34,282 nt of DNA, from the NCBI GenBank assembly GCA_017447875.1, contig JAFSMP010000027.1:1-34282 (forward strand), written 5' to 3'. Position numbers and translations under genes: made by a program. Every line of letters begins with the position of its first letter. Positions within the stretch are counted from its first letter, which is position 1. This DNA is from Paludibacteraceae bacterium. GTDB taxonomy: Bacteria; Bacteroidota; Bacteroidia; Bacteroidales; Paludibacteraceae. Of this stretch, positions 6,597 to 15,947 are shown piece by piece. The notes under the pieces were generated by a model. It saw nothing but the letters and a program-made list of their open reading frames with translations, did no database searches and was not told the origin of the DNA.

Positions 6597-7984
6597 TGGG
6601 CACGTTGTATTTTGAGTTCGGCGTCAATCTCTTTCATGCGTGCTGTGGTGAGCGGATAGAAAGAAACGACGAGCACGGCAATGAGACTGACTGCTGCCGG
6701 AATGAACGACATCAGGTATCGGAGGCAGAGGAGTGCAGACTCCGGCTGCACGATTGGTAATTGGTCATTGGTGATTGGTGATTGGGTGATATACCCGCAA
6801 GCGGCGAGGAGCCATAGGGCTGCCGAACCACCGATTGCGCCACCGAATTTCTGTGCCATGGATGAGGACGAGAAGATGAGTCCGGTGGAGGCGGTCTTGT
6901 ATCGCTGTTCCGCATAGTCGCTGACGTCTGCGTACATCGACCACACGAGCGGTGACATGATACCGGTGAGCAGCGAAATGAGCACTTGTGCTACGAGCAT
7001 CAGCCAGAAACCGGGTTGCGAAACAGGAATGAAGAAGAATAGCACGGAGAGGACGCACAGTCCGATATTGACCGCGATGAAGGTTGTCTTCTTGCCGAAG
7101 CGTCCGGCTAACGGCACACATGTGGCAACACCTATCATATTGCCTACTTCACCCACAGCGAGGAACAGACCCGCATAGAACAGGAACGACCAACCGCCGA
7201 TATTGAGACGTGTCTCTGCAGGGATGATGTCTGCGAAATAATAGGCTACGGTAGCGCCACGGACGGTGCAGAAGAGGTTGAAGCAGAGCGCAGCCCCAAT
7301 GAGTAGCCACCAGGGTTTGTTGGAAAGCAGTGCCTTGAAATCCGAACCGATGGAGACGGTAGAGACGGTTTTCAGTTCCTCTTTGGTTAGCAGGAAGCAG
7401 CAGATGAATAGCACGAAGCATGCCGCTGCGATGATGACCATTGCCCAGAACCAGCCTTGGGGACTGTCGTAACCGCCGAGTGCGTTGCACAAGGGTTCCC
7501 ATAGGAACAAGGCGAGGAACGAACCGCCGTACGCAAAGAACATACGGAAGGACGAATAGACCGTTTTCTCGTTCGAGTCATCAGTCATCACACCCAACAT
7601 CGCGCCGTACGGCACGTTGATTCCTGTATAGACAGTCATCATCAGGATATACGTCACGTACGCCCACACCAACTTAGCCGTGTACCCCCAATCAGGTGTG
7701 GTAAAGAGCAAGATGCCGGCGATGCTGAACAGCGGTGCCACAAAGAGCAGGTAGGGACGGTACTTACCCCAGCGTGTCTGCGTTCGGTCGGCAATAATTC
7801 CCATCATCGGGTCGGATATTGCATCCCATATACGCGTCACAAGCAGAATGATGCCCGCATCTTTTAGGCTAAGCCCGAAGATATTGCTATAGAAGAACGG
7901 CAGATAGTAGGAAAATACTTTCCAGAACATGGACGAGGACATGTCGCCGAAGCCGTAGCCGATATGGCGGAGGAGCTTGCTCAT
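6593..7984 (-). CDS. GPH-family sugar:cation symporter, probably for mannobiose
   Basis: 463 residues with about twelve membrane segments. The N-terminal half carries the GPH signature (DAISDPMMGIIADRTQTRWG followed by KYRPYLL). The family imports glycosides with Na+ or H+; position between the epimerase and GH130 makes mannobiose the likely substrate, as in the B. fragilis mannan cluster. It ends in an ATGA overlap with the epimerase and starts 21 bp after GH130. A heptanucleotide array (ITQSPITNDQLPIV) sits in the loop before the last membrane helices, where an insertion is best tolerated. Confidence 0.88.
   Translation of the reverse strand: MSKLLRHIGYGFGDMSSSMFWKVFSYYLPFFYSNIFGLSLKDAGIILLVTRIWDAISDPMMGIIADRTQTRWGKYRPYLLFVAPLFSIAGILLFTTPDWGYTAKLVWAYVTYILMMTVYTGINVPYGAMLGVMTDDSNEKTVYSSFRMFFAYGGSFLALFLWEPLCNALGGYDSPQGWFWAMVIIAAACFVLFICCFLLTKEELKTVSTVSIGSDFKALLSNKPWWLLIGAALCFNLFCTVRGATVAYYFADIIPAETRLNIGGWSFLFYAGLFLAVGEVGNMIGVATCVPLAGRFGKKTTFIAVNIGLCVLSVLFFFIPVSQPGFWLMLVAQVLISLLTGIMSPLVWSMYADVSDYAEQRYKTASTGLIFSSSSMAQKFGGAIGGSAALWLLAACGYITQSPITNDQLPIVQPESALLCLRYLMSFIPAAVSLIAVLVVSFYPLTTARMKEIDAELKIQRAQ
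6752..6786 (-). repeat. Heptanucleotide repeat inside the transporter gene
   Basis: Five units on the plus strand: GATTGGT, AATTGGT, CATTGGT, GATTGGT, GATTGGG. It is in frame and encodes a loop between the last membrane helices. Confidence 0.9.
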
Positions 7985-8024
7985 TTATGATTTAAAATTT
8001 CAAATTTATGATTTATGATTTTTG
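7983..8024 (-). repeat. Heptanucleotide repeat between transporter and GH130 genes
   Basis: Six units ATTTATG, ATTTAAA, ATTTCAA, ATTTATG, ATTTATG, ATTTTTG. They fill the whole spacer and run into the last codons of the GH130 gene. Confidence 0.85.
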
Positions 8025-9178
8025 TTTTTTGCCACGAGAGCTTTGATAGTCTCTACAGAAGCACCGGTGGTCAGGCCGTCTTCAGGCGTATGGAGGCAGT
8101 AATCCACGAGTTTGTTGATGGTTGATGTCGCCACATGCATACGGGTGTCAGCGCTAGCGTAGTAGATGAACACACGTCCGTCTTCGTCAGCTATCCAGCC
8201 ATTAGCAAAGGCTACGTTCATCACGTCACCTATATACTCCCATCCTTCGGGCACAAGGAACCATCCGCCGGGTTTGGCAATGATGCGCGTCGGGTCATCG
8301 AGTGCGGTCATGTACATATAGAGCACGTAACGCAAGCCGTCAGCGGTGTTGCGCACGCCATGCGCCAGATGCAGCCAACCCTTATCGGTCTTGATAGGTG
8401 CCGGTCCTTCGCCGTTCTTGACCTCATAGACGGTATGGTAGTTACGAGAGAAGATGATTCGCTCGTTGCGTACCTCGGCATGGGTGATGTCTTCTACGAG
8501 CGTCCAACCGATGCCGCCACCTTTGCCGGTGTCTATGAAGCCGTCCTGCGGACGGGTGAGCAACGCATATTTGCCTTCCACAAACTCCGGATGGAGCACC
8601 ACATTACGTTGTTGACAGAGAGAGGAAAGGTCTTTGAGACGCTCCCAGTGCACCAGGTCTTTGGTGCGTGCTATACCCGCTGCAGCGGTGGCTGCTGAGG
8701 TGTCAAAGGGTTTGGTCTCGTCGTGACGCTCCACGCAGAACACACCGTAGATATAACCGTCCTCGTGTTGGGTCAGACGCATGTCATAGACGTTGGTTGC
8801 CGGTGCATTCTCGCCGTCCGGCATGGTGATGGGTTCGTCCCAGAACCGCCACCCGTCAATTCCGTTCTCCGACTGCGCGACCGCGAAGAAGGACTTACGA
8901 TCCGCACCTTCCACACGTGCCACGACAGTATATTTACCGTTGAACTTAATGGCACCCGCATTGAGCACCGCATTCATCATGATGCGTTGCATGAGGTATG
9001 GGTTGTCGGTCTCGTTGAAGTCATAGCGCCACTCTAAGGGCGTATGTTCTGCCGTCAGGATCGGATAGCGATACTTGGTGTAGATACCGTTTCCGCCTTC
9101 GAGGGCTTCGTTTTTGCGATTGAGGAGTGCTTCGTGCGCTGCGCGCAGGGCAGTTACTTTATTTGACCACGTTTCCAT
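8006..9178 (-). CDS. GH130 phosphorylase, probable mannosylglucose phosphorylase
   Basis: 390 residues, the usual length of subfamily GH130_1. Cytosolic, no signal peptide. Predicted to split 4-O-beta-mannosyl-glucose with phosphate into mannose-1-phosphate and glucose. Typical segments: NETDNPYLMQRIMMNAVLNA, KYTVVARVEGADRKSFFAVA and NVYDMRLTQHEDGYIYG, whose Asp132 falls where the family's general acid lies; HPEFVEGKYALLTRPQDGF and GGGIGWTLVED follow. It overlaps the upstream esterase by 20 bp and is 21 bp from the transporter. The epimerase and transporter neighbours reproduce the B. fragilis gene set in which this activity was first described, which is my main reason for the substrate. Confidence 0.9.
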   Translation of the reverse strand: METWSNKVTALRAAHEALLNRKNEALEGGNGIYTKYRYPILTAEHTPLEWRYDFNETDNPYLMQRIMMNAVLNAGAIKFNGKYTVVARVEGADRKSFFAVAQSENGIDGWRFWDEPITMPDGENAPATNVYDMRLTQHEDGYIYGVFCVERHDETKPFDTSAATAAAGIARTKDLVHWERLKDLSSLCQQRNVVLHPEFVEGKYALLTRPQDGFIDTGKGGGIGWTLVEDITHAEVRNERIIFSRNYHTVYEVKNGEGPAPIKTDKGWLHLAHGVRNTADGLRYVLYMYMTALDDPTRIIAKPGGWFLVPEGWEYIGDVMNVAFANGWIADEDGRVFIYYASADTRMHVATSTINKLVDYCLHTPEDGLTTGASVETIKALVAKNKNHKS

Positions 9179-11318
9179 TTGCGTTGTATTTTACGTTATT
9201 GCGAATGATGACTAATTGTCCGTTTTCGATTCTTTTGCTTATTTCTACCGAGCTATTACTGACGGTTTCGAAATCCGTTGTACCGCCTTGCTGTTTGCGT
9301 GCAGCAAAGAACGCCATATAATCATTGTACCAGGTGGTACCTGCTTGGTGTGCGTTCTCGGGGTTGAAGATGAGTTCTTTGTCCGTCGAGAGCAGGTTGT
9401 TATACGGCGCTATGTTCGTATGCGGCGGGCAGACGTTATCTTGCAATCCGATGCAAGCGATGACGGGGCAAGAGATGGATGCAGCAAGGTTCTTGGTGTC
9501 GTAGTACGACAGGAAAGCGAACATCTCAGCATCGGTCATGGTGCCTTGGTTCTCACGTGCCACATAAGCCGGCCAGTTGGTTATCTCAAAATAATCGGGG
9601 AAGTCACCCATGAAAGCGATAGCCGGTGCGATAGCACGGAAGGTATAACCGGAGAGGGATGCCGCAGCATAAGTGAACGCACCGCCTTGGCTCTGTCCTT
9701 CAGCATAGAGGTTATTCATATCCGATGTAGGACGCGAAGCCATGAACTGGATAGCCCGCACGCAGTCCATGTATGCACCACGGTAGTAATACGCATCTTT
9801 ATTGCCGAACTGGTATGCAAACCAGTCGCCGTAGGTGTTGGTGAAGTCACGGTCTATACCATCGGCACGATCGGCTGCAGGGCGGTTATTGACAGACTGA
9901 CCACGGGTAGAGAGGATGAACTCAGCATAGGTAGGCTCAGCATCGCCATCGAAGCACCATGGGGTGTTTCCTTCACCACCGGGACGATAGCCGGAGTCAT
10001 AGCCTTGGTAGTGCATGATAACGGGGTGGGGTTGACCGTCTTGGGGTTCCGCATAGTAGCCACGGATGATGACAGGATCACCGGTAAGACCATCAGGCAC
10101 GGACTGCATCTCGACGAGATAGACCTTACGGTTAGCGGTGCTCTTGGCGGGAATCTCAGTGAGAGTGGCATTGATAGCGATGGCATCGAGTTGTGCTTTG
10201 GCAGCTGCCCAATAGTCGTCATAGTCGGATTGTTTGTCCGGAACCGAAACGATAGCCGTGGGGTTGATGGCGAAACCGAAGGCACGTGCGAGGTCATCAT
10301 TGACGATACAGGTAGCCTTGTAGAAACCGGCAGGAAGTTCAGCGTCAGGTGTGAGGACGATGTTATCCGTTGCGCCGGCTGCCACTTCGCGCGAGGTAAT
10401 AATGGTATCGAGTGCAATTCCTTTGTCGGTTGCGAGTTCCACTTCTACATTGGCGGTAACGGCAGTCTCGTAGGGATTGGTTACGCTGACGGTAATAGAC
10501 GGACGGGATGCGAACACCCAGTTGTTCGTGACGGGCACGGAGAGGGTGAGCGGTTTGAGGTCGGCAGGGTTGATAAGAAGCACCTCGGTCAGGGTATAGT
10601 TGCAACCGCTGACGATGACACCGCGTGCCTGCAATTCAGCAAGCATGGAGGTGGTGATGGTATAGTCATAATAGCGACCGCTGATGAGTGCCAAAGGAGC
10701 ATCCACCAGTTCCGTCCAACCGACAGTCTCTTTGAGTTGCAGTTGCGCATTGGAACCTACAGCCGCGAACTTCACGCGAAGCAATTGTCCTTCTACTGCG
10801 CTTGCGAACTTGGAAGCTTCAATAGTCTGCCATGCACCCCAGTTGGAAGGCATCTCGACGGAGCCACTCCAGATCGACTGGGTAGTACCGGCAGGCACAG
10901 CGGTATGGGAAAGGGAGATCTTGTTCGCCGTATAACCGGCACCTTTGACGATGAGCGCTTCACCTCCATTTATCGCATCCAGCATAGCCTGCGTCAACGT
11001 AATAACCGCTTTATGCGGTGCAGTCTGACCTGACAAACCATAGTTATGAGTGTCTGTAAAATCCTCCCAACTGCTCCAGCCGGCAGTTACATATTGCAAA
11101 TACACCTGTGGCCACTCGGTGCCGGTACTGATAGCTGTTACATAGACATTAATCTCGTCACCCGCTACAGCTTCTGACAAAGATGATTTGGCAATTTGCA
11201 CAAAGCCCGATGACCAATCATCGGCACAGGTGAACTCTTCAGTAGAAAGGATGATTTCCGCTGCTGAGAGCGTAGTCGCTGCAATGAGGGCAGCGAAGAA
11301 GGAAAATAGTTTTCTCAT
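9159..11318 (-). CDS. Secreted CE7-type acetyl esterase with two N-terminal modules
   Basis: 719 residues. Signal peptide 1-19 (MRKLFSFFAALIAATTLSAA). Modules of ~110 residues at 21-138 and 147-250 belong to the repeat family found in five proteins here (GDEINVYV, WPQVYLQY, VKGAGYTANKISL). A beta-sandwich linker (257-355) leads to an AXE1/CE7 alpha/beta-hydrolase (360-675). The triad is readable: Ser543 in GQSQGG, Asp627 in GLQDNVCPP and His657 in NAHQ; spacing matches the family. CE7 enzymes remove acetyl groups from sugars, here presumably from acetylated mannan fragments. The C-terminal tail (NGQLVIIRNNVKYNANG) matches three other proteins. First gene of operon A, directly behind an operator-type promoter. 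Confidence 0.85.
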   Translation of the reverse strand: MRKLFSFFAALIAATTLSAAEIILSTEEFTCADDWSSGFVQIAKSSLSEAVAGDEINVYVTAISTGTEWPQVYLQYVTAGWSSWEDFTDTHNYGLSGQTAPHKAVITLTQAMLDAINGGEALIVKGAGYTANKISLSHTAVPAGTTQSIWSGSVEMPSNWGAWQTIEASKFASAVEGQLLRVKFAAVGSNAQLQLKETVGWTELVDAPLALISGRYYDYTITTSMLAELQARGVIVSGCNYTLTEVLLINPADLKPLTLSVPVTNNWVFASRPSITVSVTNPYETAVTANVEVELATDKGIALDTIITSREVAAGATDNIVLTPDAELPAGFYKATCIVNDDLARAFGFAINPTAIVSVPDKQSDYDDYWAAAKAQLDAIAINATLTEIPAKSTANRKVYLVEMQSVPDGLTGDPVIIRGYYAEPQDGQPHPVIMHYQGYDSGYRPGGEGNTPWCFDGDAEPTYAEFILSTRGQSVNNRPAADRADGIDRDFTNTYGDWFAYQFGNKDAYYYRGAYMDCVRAIQFMASRPTSDMNNLYAEGQSQGGAFTYAAASLSGYTFRAIAPAIAFMGDFPDYFEITNWPAYVARENQGTMTDAEMFAFLSYYDTKNLAASISCPVIACIGLQDNVCPPHTNIAPYNNLLSTDKELIFNPENAHQAGTTWYNDYMAFFAARKQQGGTTDFETVSNSSVEISKRIENGQLVIIRNNVKYNANGNVVK

Positions 11319-11384
11319 GGGTAATTTTATTTTTTTTGTTCACTAATTAACCAAATTAAACGAATTTGTATTTCAAATCTGCTG

Positions 11385-11440
11385 CAAAATTACTGCTTTT
11401 TTGCGAGAGGGACTGACACTTTTTTTGCACGCACTGACAC
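11385..11440 (-). promoter_or_regulatory. PUL promoter 1 with tandem operator (operon A)
   Basis: On the minus strand GTGTCAGTG, then after a 21-nt step GTGTCAGTC, then 18 nt, then the -7 box TAATTTTG. No TTTG stands 19-21 nt before the -7 box; the second repeat occupies that place, as expected at an activator-dependent promoter. It starts 9 bp after the GH3 stop and implies a leader of about 60 nt. Two other copies are at 22911 and 33033. Confidence 0.8.
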
Positions 11441-11448
11441 AAGGGTCA

Positions 11449-13737
11449 TTATTTGGGCAATAACACCGGATTTACGGGTTCGGTATATTGTTTCAGGCGT
11501 ATTTTTTTCGTTAGACGGATGTCTCGGGATGAAGCAGCAAAAGCGAAAGTATATTCATCGGCAGGCAGGAGCCATTGGCTGTTGGGTTCGTCGAAGGATG
11601 CTAACAGGCGTATCGGTACACGCATCGTGAGCGTCTCGCTTTCACCGGGTTGCAATTCGTGGGTCTTGGCAAAAGCTTTGAGTTCGTGACCCATATATAC
11701 TTGCACCACTTCTTTTCCGCTGCGCGAACCAGTGTTCCGCACCGTGACGGACAGGATGACTTCATCGCCTTGGAGTTTGGCGGAAGGACGGCTATATTCG
11801 AACGTAGTATAACTCAGTCCGAAACCGAAGGGATACGCAACAGGACGCTCATTGGGATTAAAATAGCGGTAGCCGACTTGGGTACCTTCCGCATGGTCGG
11901 TATAGTGAACGAATTGGATAGGCGTTCCCCAGTTCTGTCGTTCCTTATAGTCATAGAGCGACATAGGTTGCGGGAAGTTGCGGGTAGAGGGATGGTCGGA
12001 GCAAGCGATAGGCCATGTCATGGTCAGTTTGCCGGAAGGGTTCACCTTGCCGGTAAGTATATCCGCCACACTGTTTCCTCCTTCCTCGCCGGGTTGCCAT
12101 GCTACCAATATAGCGTCGGCGTAGGCTTGCCAGGACGCGGTCTCGATGACCGAACCGGAGTTGATGATGACGATGACGGGTTTACGTTCACGTCGGAAGA
12201 TCTCACTGACGCGTCGGATGAGTTGGTGTTCATCAGCGGTAAGGTTGAAGTCATCCTCGATAGTACGATCCATGCCTTCCCCTGCTTGTCGTCCGAGGGT
12301 GATGATTGCCGCATCGGCTTGCGTCACTTCGGTTTCGATGAGTCGATCCGAGATCTCCAGTTCCGGCAGTTTGGGTTGTCCTTGATCGAGGAACCACATG
12401 AGCGGATCTTTGTCCGCCCGCAGTTTCTTGGTGGCAAAGGGGATGTAGGACTGATATATATCGGTGATACGTGGTGTCGTGGCGATGCCGGCATTGCGCA
12501 GTCCGGCCACCATATCGACAACGTAAGGGGTGTTGACGCAACCGGAGCCGAGTCCACCGGAAGCGAAGTCGTAACTATTAACACCGAAGAGTGCAATCGT
12601 GCGTATCTGAGATCGGAGAGGTAGGGTGTCGCCGAGGTTTTTGAGGAGCACCATGCCTTCAGTAGCAGACTGGCGGGTGATAACTGCATGAGCAGCAAGG
12701 TCAGGTTGGTCGGAATAGGTATAGTGGTTGTAACGCGGTGTGCGGATGATGAGTTGGAGCACACGGCGCACACAGGTGTCCACATCGGCGATGGAAAGGG
12801 TGCCGTTGTTGACGGCAGTGATGATGTCTTGTACTTGCTGCGGGTATCCGGGCATCATCAGGTCATTGCCTGCATGCACTTGTGCTTTGGTATCGCGTAC
12901 ACCGATCCAGTCGGTCACCACCACTCCATTGAATCCCCATTCACGACGGAGGATGGTGGTGAGGGCATCGTAACTCTGCTGCACGAACTGTCCGTTGATC
13001 TGATTGTACGACGACATGATGGTCCAGGGTTGTGCTTCGCGCACCATGATCTCGAATCCACGGAGATAGATCTCGCGGAGTGCTTTGGCGGAGAGTCGTT
13101 CATCTACTTTGGTTCGGTCAGACTCTTGGGAATTGACGGCATAGTGTTTGGGACACGCGCCTACACCTTGGGATTGGATTCCGCGCACCATAGCGGCACC
13201 GATCTTACCGGTGAGGATAGGATCTTCGGAGTAGTATTCGAAATTCCGTCCGCAGAGGGGATTGCGATGGATATTCATTCCCGGACCGAGAATGATGTCA
13301 CATCCGTACTCGCGCGTCTCGTTGCCGATAGCTTGTCCTACTTGTTCAACGAGGGCGGTGTTCCAAGTCGAAGCAAGGGCTGTGCCGATAGGAAAACCGG
13401 TGGCATAGAAGGTATCTGCCACGTTCTCGCGCACGGGGTCTATGTGTACCCCTGCCGGTCCATCTGCCATGACGATAGATGGGATGGCCTGTTCGTGTAT
13501 CTCCACAGTTATACCGGCCGCACCGGCTACGAGTCGTTTCTGATGACCGAGCATGGCACCGCTTCCGGCAAAGCCGTCATTGCCGCCACCCACGAGCAGT
13601 TGTGCTTTTTGCTCAAGGGACAGAGAGGCAAGGAGGGAGTCTATAGACTGATTGGTCATTGGTAATTGGTGATTTGTCATTTGTGCTTGCATAGTGGTAA
13701 TCAATAGGCATGAGATGATGATAATTGTTTTGCGCAT
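11449..13737 (-). CDS. Secreted GH3 beta-glycosidase, probable exo-beta-glucosidase
   Basis: 762 residues: signal peptide to about residue 19 (MRKTIIIISCLLITTMQAQ), GH3 N-domain, GH3 C-domain and a C-terminal fibronectin-III-like domain (about 650-745). Catalytic nucleophile Asp276 in GVVVTDW; candidate acid/base Glu487 in AGEGMDR; KHYAVN (197-202) is the substrate-binding KH motif. In a glucomannan locus the usual role is removing non-reducing glucosyl residues from oligosaccharides, but xylosidase or mannosidase activity cannot be excluded from sequence. A heptanucleotide array begins right after the predicted cleavage site (MTNHQLPMTN). It overlaps the GH26-GH5 gene by 37 bp and is the last gene of operon B; no clear terminator separates it from promoter 1. 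Confidence 0.88.
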   Translation of the reverse strand: MRKTIIIISCLLITTMQAQMTNHQLPMTNQSIDSLLASLSLEQKAQLLVGGGNDGFAGSGAMLGHQKRLVAGAAGITVEIHEQAIPSIVMADGPAGVHIDPVRENVADTFYATGFPIGTALASTWNTALVEQVGQAIGNETREYGCDIILGPGMNIHRNPLCGRNFEYYSEDPILTGKIGAAMVRGIQSQGVGACPKHYAVNSQESDRTKVDERLSAKALREIYLRGFEIMVREAQPWTIMSSYNQINGQFVQQSYDALTTILRREWGFNGVVVTDWIGVRDTKAQVHAGNDLMMPGYPQQVQDIITAVNNGTLSIADVDTCVRRVLQLIIRTPRYNHYTYSDQPDLAAHAVITRQSATEGMVLLKNLGDTLPLRSQIRTIALFGVNSYDFASGGLGSGCVNTPYVVDMVAGLRNAGIATTPRITDIYQSYIPFATKKLRADKDPLMWFLDQGQPKLPELEISDRLIETEVTQADAAIITLGRQAGEGMDRTIEDDFNLTADEHQLIRRVSEIFRRERKPVIVIINSGSVIETASWQAYADAILVAWQPGEEGGNSVADILTGKVNPSGKLTMTWPIACSDHPSTRNFPQPMSLYDYKERQNWGTPIQFVHYTDHAEGTQVGYRYFNPNERPVAYPFGFGLSYTTFEYSRPSAKLQGDEVILSVTVRNTGSRSGKEVVQVYMGHELKAFAKTHELQPGESETLTMRVPIRLLASFDEPNSQWLLPADEYTFAFAASSRDIRLTKKIRLKQYTEPVNPVLLPK
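13650..13684 (-). repeat. Heptanucleotide repeat at the mature N-terminus of GH3
   Basis: Five units on the plus strand: GATTGGT, CATTGGT, AATTGGT, GATTTGT, CATTTGT. It lies immediately after the predicted signal peptide, so the repeat encodes the first residues of the secreted enzyme. Confidence 0.9.
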
Positions 13738-15947
13738 TGTTGTATAAGTGTTATCGTGGATGAATCAGAGAGGAAGACCGAGTTGAGGCCTTGGGGTTCT
13801 TGTGCCGGGTCGCCGGTGTAGTCATCTCCTACTAGCCATTGATTATGGGTGGGTTGGGCAAATCCGCCCCATGCCCAAAAGTTACAACCGCAGATAGTCG
13901 GTTCGGTGCGCACAAGCGAGAAGATATATTGATAATAGTTTTCGCGTGCAGAAGTAGGAGAACCGGGGATAGTGGACATGCTGTCCCGCGGAAAACCAAA
14001 CTCTTCGATGACGATGGGTTTGCGGAGCGCGCGCGATATAGATAGGTGCGGCTGCAAATAGTTGAATGTTGAAGGTTGAATGTTTAATGGTTCTTTTGTC
14101 CATCCCCAGTTGTAGGGCCAGATATGGACGGTGAGGTAGTCGATATTCGGATCGGCGGAGATGCGATGGTAAAGGGCGGAGTCCATCTCGCAACCCCATA
14201 TTCCTTCCGAACCAATGGAGATGAGGTGGTTTGGGTCGATGGAACGAATGAGTGCCGAAGCCTCAGCAAGCCAATGGGCAAAACCCTCTTTCTGCGCGTC
14301 GCCGAATGCACGGGGTTCGTTACCTATCTGCCACGCCATGATAGCCGGGTCATCCGTATAGGCGGTATGCGTGTAGCGGTTGGTGCGGGAGATGATAAAC
14401 TGCACGTAGTCGAAGAACAGCGCTTGTGCCTCAGGGCTATCCGCAAACTGCGCCACATGGTTCATGAATGCTCCGTAACCGGCCTCTTCGGGTCGAGGTG
14501 CTTTGCCGTAACCGGCTTGCTCGAGGTAGAAACCATAGCCTCCGGACCACTCCCAGGAGTTATTGAGATAGAGTACCGCTTTCATGTCGCGTTTACCCAT
14601 CTCAGCCAGCAGGAAGTCGAGTCCGTCGAGGATAGTGTCATTATAGACTCCAGGGGATAGCTGGAGTGTTGGTTCCACTTTGGTCAGTACCCCTCTTTCG
14701 CCATCAGAGCCAACTAAGATACGGAGATTGGTGACTCCCAAAGCGGCAAGGGTGTCGAGTTCGGCAATGAGTCGTTCGCGGTTGCCTCCTTGTCCTTCAG
14801 AACCTAAAATGGCACCGTACCAGAGGTTGGTGCCAATATAGGAATAGGGTTTGCCGTTGAGCATAAATCTTCCGCTCTGCTGTTTGACAAAAGGCGAAGG
14901 AGCGATGTCGTTGAGGAAGAGGATATGCGGGTCGCTGTAGAGGTGCATGAACTCGCGTCCGTTGTCGGTGTCGGGCACAGGTCCGAAATGCTCTTTGGCA
15001 TCGGCATTGCGCCATGCAAGGATATAGCTCAAACCACGATCTTTGATGAGCGGCATCAGTACGCGATGCCACCACTCGGGATGCTTGGATACCGACTGAA
15101 TACCGCATTCCGTAAGGGCTACCAGTTTGCCATGTTGCGCACCATATGCACAGAGATAGTCGAGGTCTGTGCCCGCTTGTGAGAGGTAATCTTCTTCCGT
15201 TCCCCATTGATAGGCATCGAGACCGATCATATCCACGCGGTCATCACCCGGGTAGCGAGGAACAAAAGTCTCATCCGTAAAACCGCCTTGCAGATTGGGA
15301 GAATAACTCCAAACGATGTTCGGTGCAGTCAGATAGTCTTGGGTCAAGTTCCAGAGGGCGAGGTATTCTTCGGGCGTACAATGGGTGTTTCCCCACCAGA
15401 ACCAGAAGCCGTTGTTCTCATGCCACGGACGGAAGATGAAGGGGATGGGTTCGCCTTTCTCAGTCTGCAATGAAGTAAGGAACGTGCGTACGCGTGCGAG
15501 CCATGTCATGAACAGGTCATGTGTCTCGCCTTCGGATAGGATAGCCTTCACCACACCATCGGTGACATCCCAAGCCGTACCGCCTGTAACGGGGTTGCGC
15601 GGATGCCAGGAGATGGTGACGATACCACCTCGTTGATGATGACGGATGATCTCGGTGCGGATACGATCAAAGGGCACGCTGTCAAGGTTCTTGGTGTCGC
15701 CTACTTCGATACCGCCCAGGTCAAAGCCCATGACGGCAGGCCAGTCACCGCAGGTCTCCAGCACGTCACTGCGACCGTCTTCATACGCCCAACCGATGCC
15801 GTAGAACGGGTCATCCTGATGTCCGAACATAGTACCGCGCTGCTGCAAAGAGTCCAGACGGTTCAATAACTGTTCTCTACCGTTTTGCGGTTTATGGCAT
15901 GCTGCCAAGCAACATACCATAGCAAGTACAAAAACTATTTTTCTCAT
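13701..15947 (-). CDS. Bifunctional GH26-GH5 mannanase lipoprotein
   Basis: 748 residues. Lipoprotein signal with lipobox LAAC, lipidated Cys17. Residues ~22-345 are a GH26 domain (FGHQDDPFYG; acid/base Glu177 in FRPWHENNG; nucleophile Glu280 in ALTECG). Residues ~352-745 are a GH5 domain, most like the mannanase subfamily GH5_7 (acid/base Glu544 in IGNEPR; nucleophile Glu649 in VIEEFG). Both catalytic pairs are intact, so two beta-mannan-cleaving sites on one anchored chain are predicted. A heptanucleotide array encodes LNIQPSTFN in a GH5 loop (621-629). ATGA overlap with GH36 upstream; 37-bp overlap with GH3 downstream. No binding module or C-terminal tail. Confidence 0.9.
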   Translation of the reverse strand: MRKIVFVLAMVCCLAACHKPQNGREQLLNRLDSLQQRGTMFGHQDDPFYGIGWAYEDGRSDVLETCGDWPAVMGFDLGGIEVGDTKNLDSVPFDRIRTEIIRHHQRGGIVTISWHPRNPVTGGTAWDVTDGVVKAILSEGETHDLFMTWLARVRTFLTSLQTEKGEPIPFIFRPWHENNGFWFWWGNTHCTPEEYLALWNLTQDYLTAPNIVWSYSPNLQGGFTDETFVPRYPGDDRVDMIGLDAYQWGTEEDYLSQAGTDLDYLCAYGAQHGKLVALTECGIQSVSKHPEWWHRVLMPLIKDRGLSYILAWRNADAKEHFGPVPDTDNGREFMHLYSDPHILFLNDIAPSPFVKQQSGRFMLNGKPYSYIGTNLWYGAILGSEGQGGNRERLIAELDTLAALGVTNLRILVGSDGERGVLTKVEPTLQLSPGVYNDTILDGLDFLLAEMGKRDMKAVLYLNNSWEWSGGYGFYLEQAGYGKAPRPEEAGYGAFMNHVAQFADSPEAQALFFDYVQFIISRTNRYTHTAYTDDPAIMAWQIGNEPRAFGDAQKEGFAHWLAEASALIRSIDPNHLISIGSEGIWGCEMDSALYHRISADPNIDYLTVHIWPYNWGWTKEPLNIQPSTFNYLQPHLSISRALRKPIVIEEFGFPRDSMSTIPGSPTSARENYYQYIFSLVRTEPTICGCNFWAWGGFAQPTHNQWLVGDDYTGDPAQEPQGLNSVFLSDSSTITLIQQCAKQLSSSHAY
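14061..14088 (-). repeat. Heptanucleotide repeat inside the GH5 domain
   Basis: Four units on the plus strand: GTTGAAT, GTTGAAG, GTTGAAT, GTTTAAT. In frame, it encodes a loop shortly before the GH5 nucleophile strand. Confidence 0.9.

Noticed and set aside
9216-11033. Long open frame (605 codons) on the plus strand
   Set aside because: It lies wholly antisense to the CE7 esterase, whose signal peptide, triad and tail are clear. Similar plus-strand frames at 11650-12624 and 12688-13665 are antisense to GH3. Low TAA/TAG frequency in the GC-richer PUL genes explains them.
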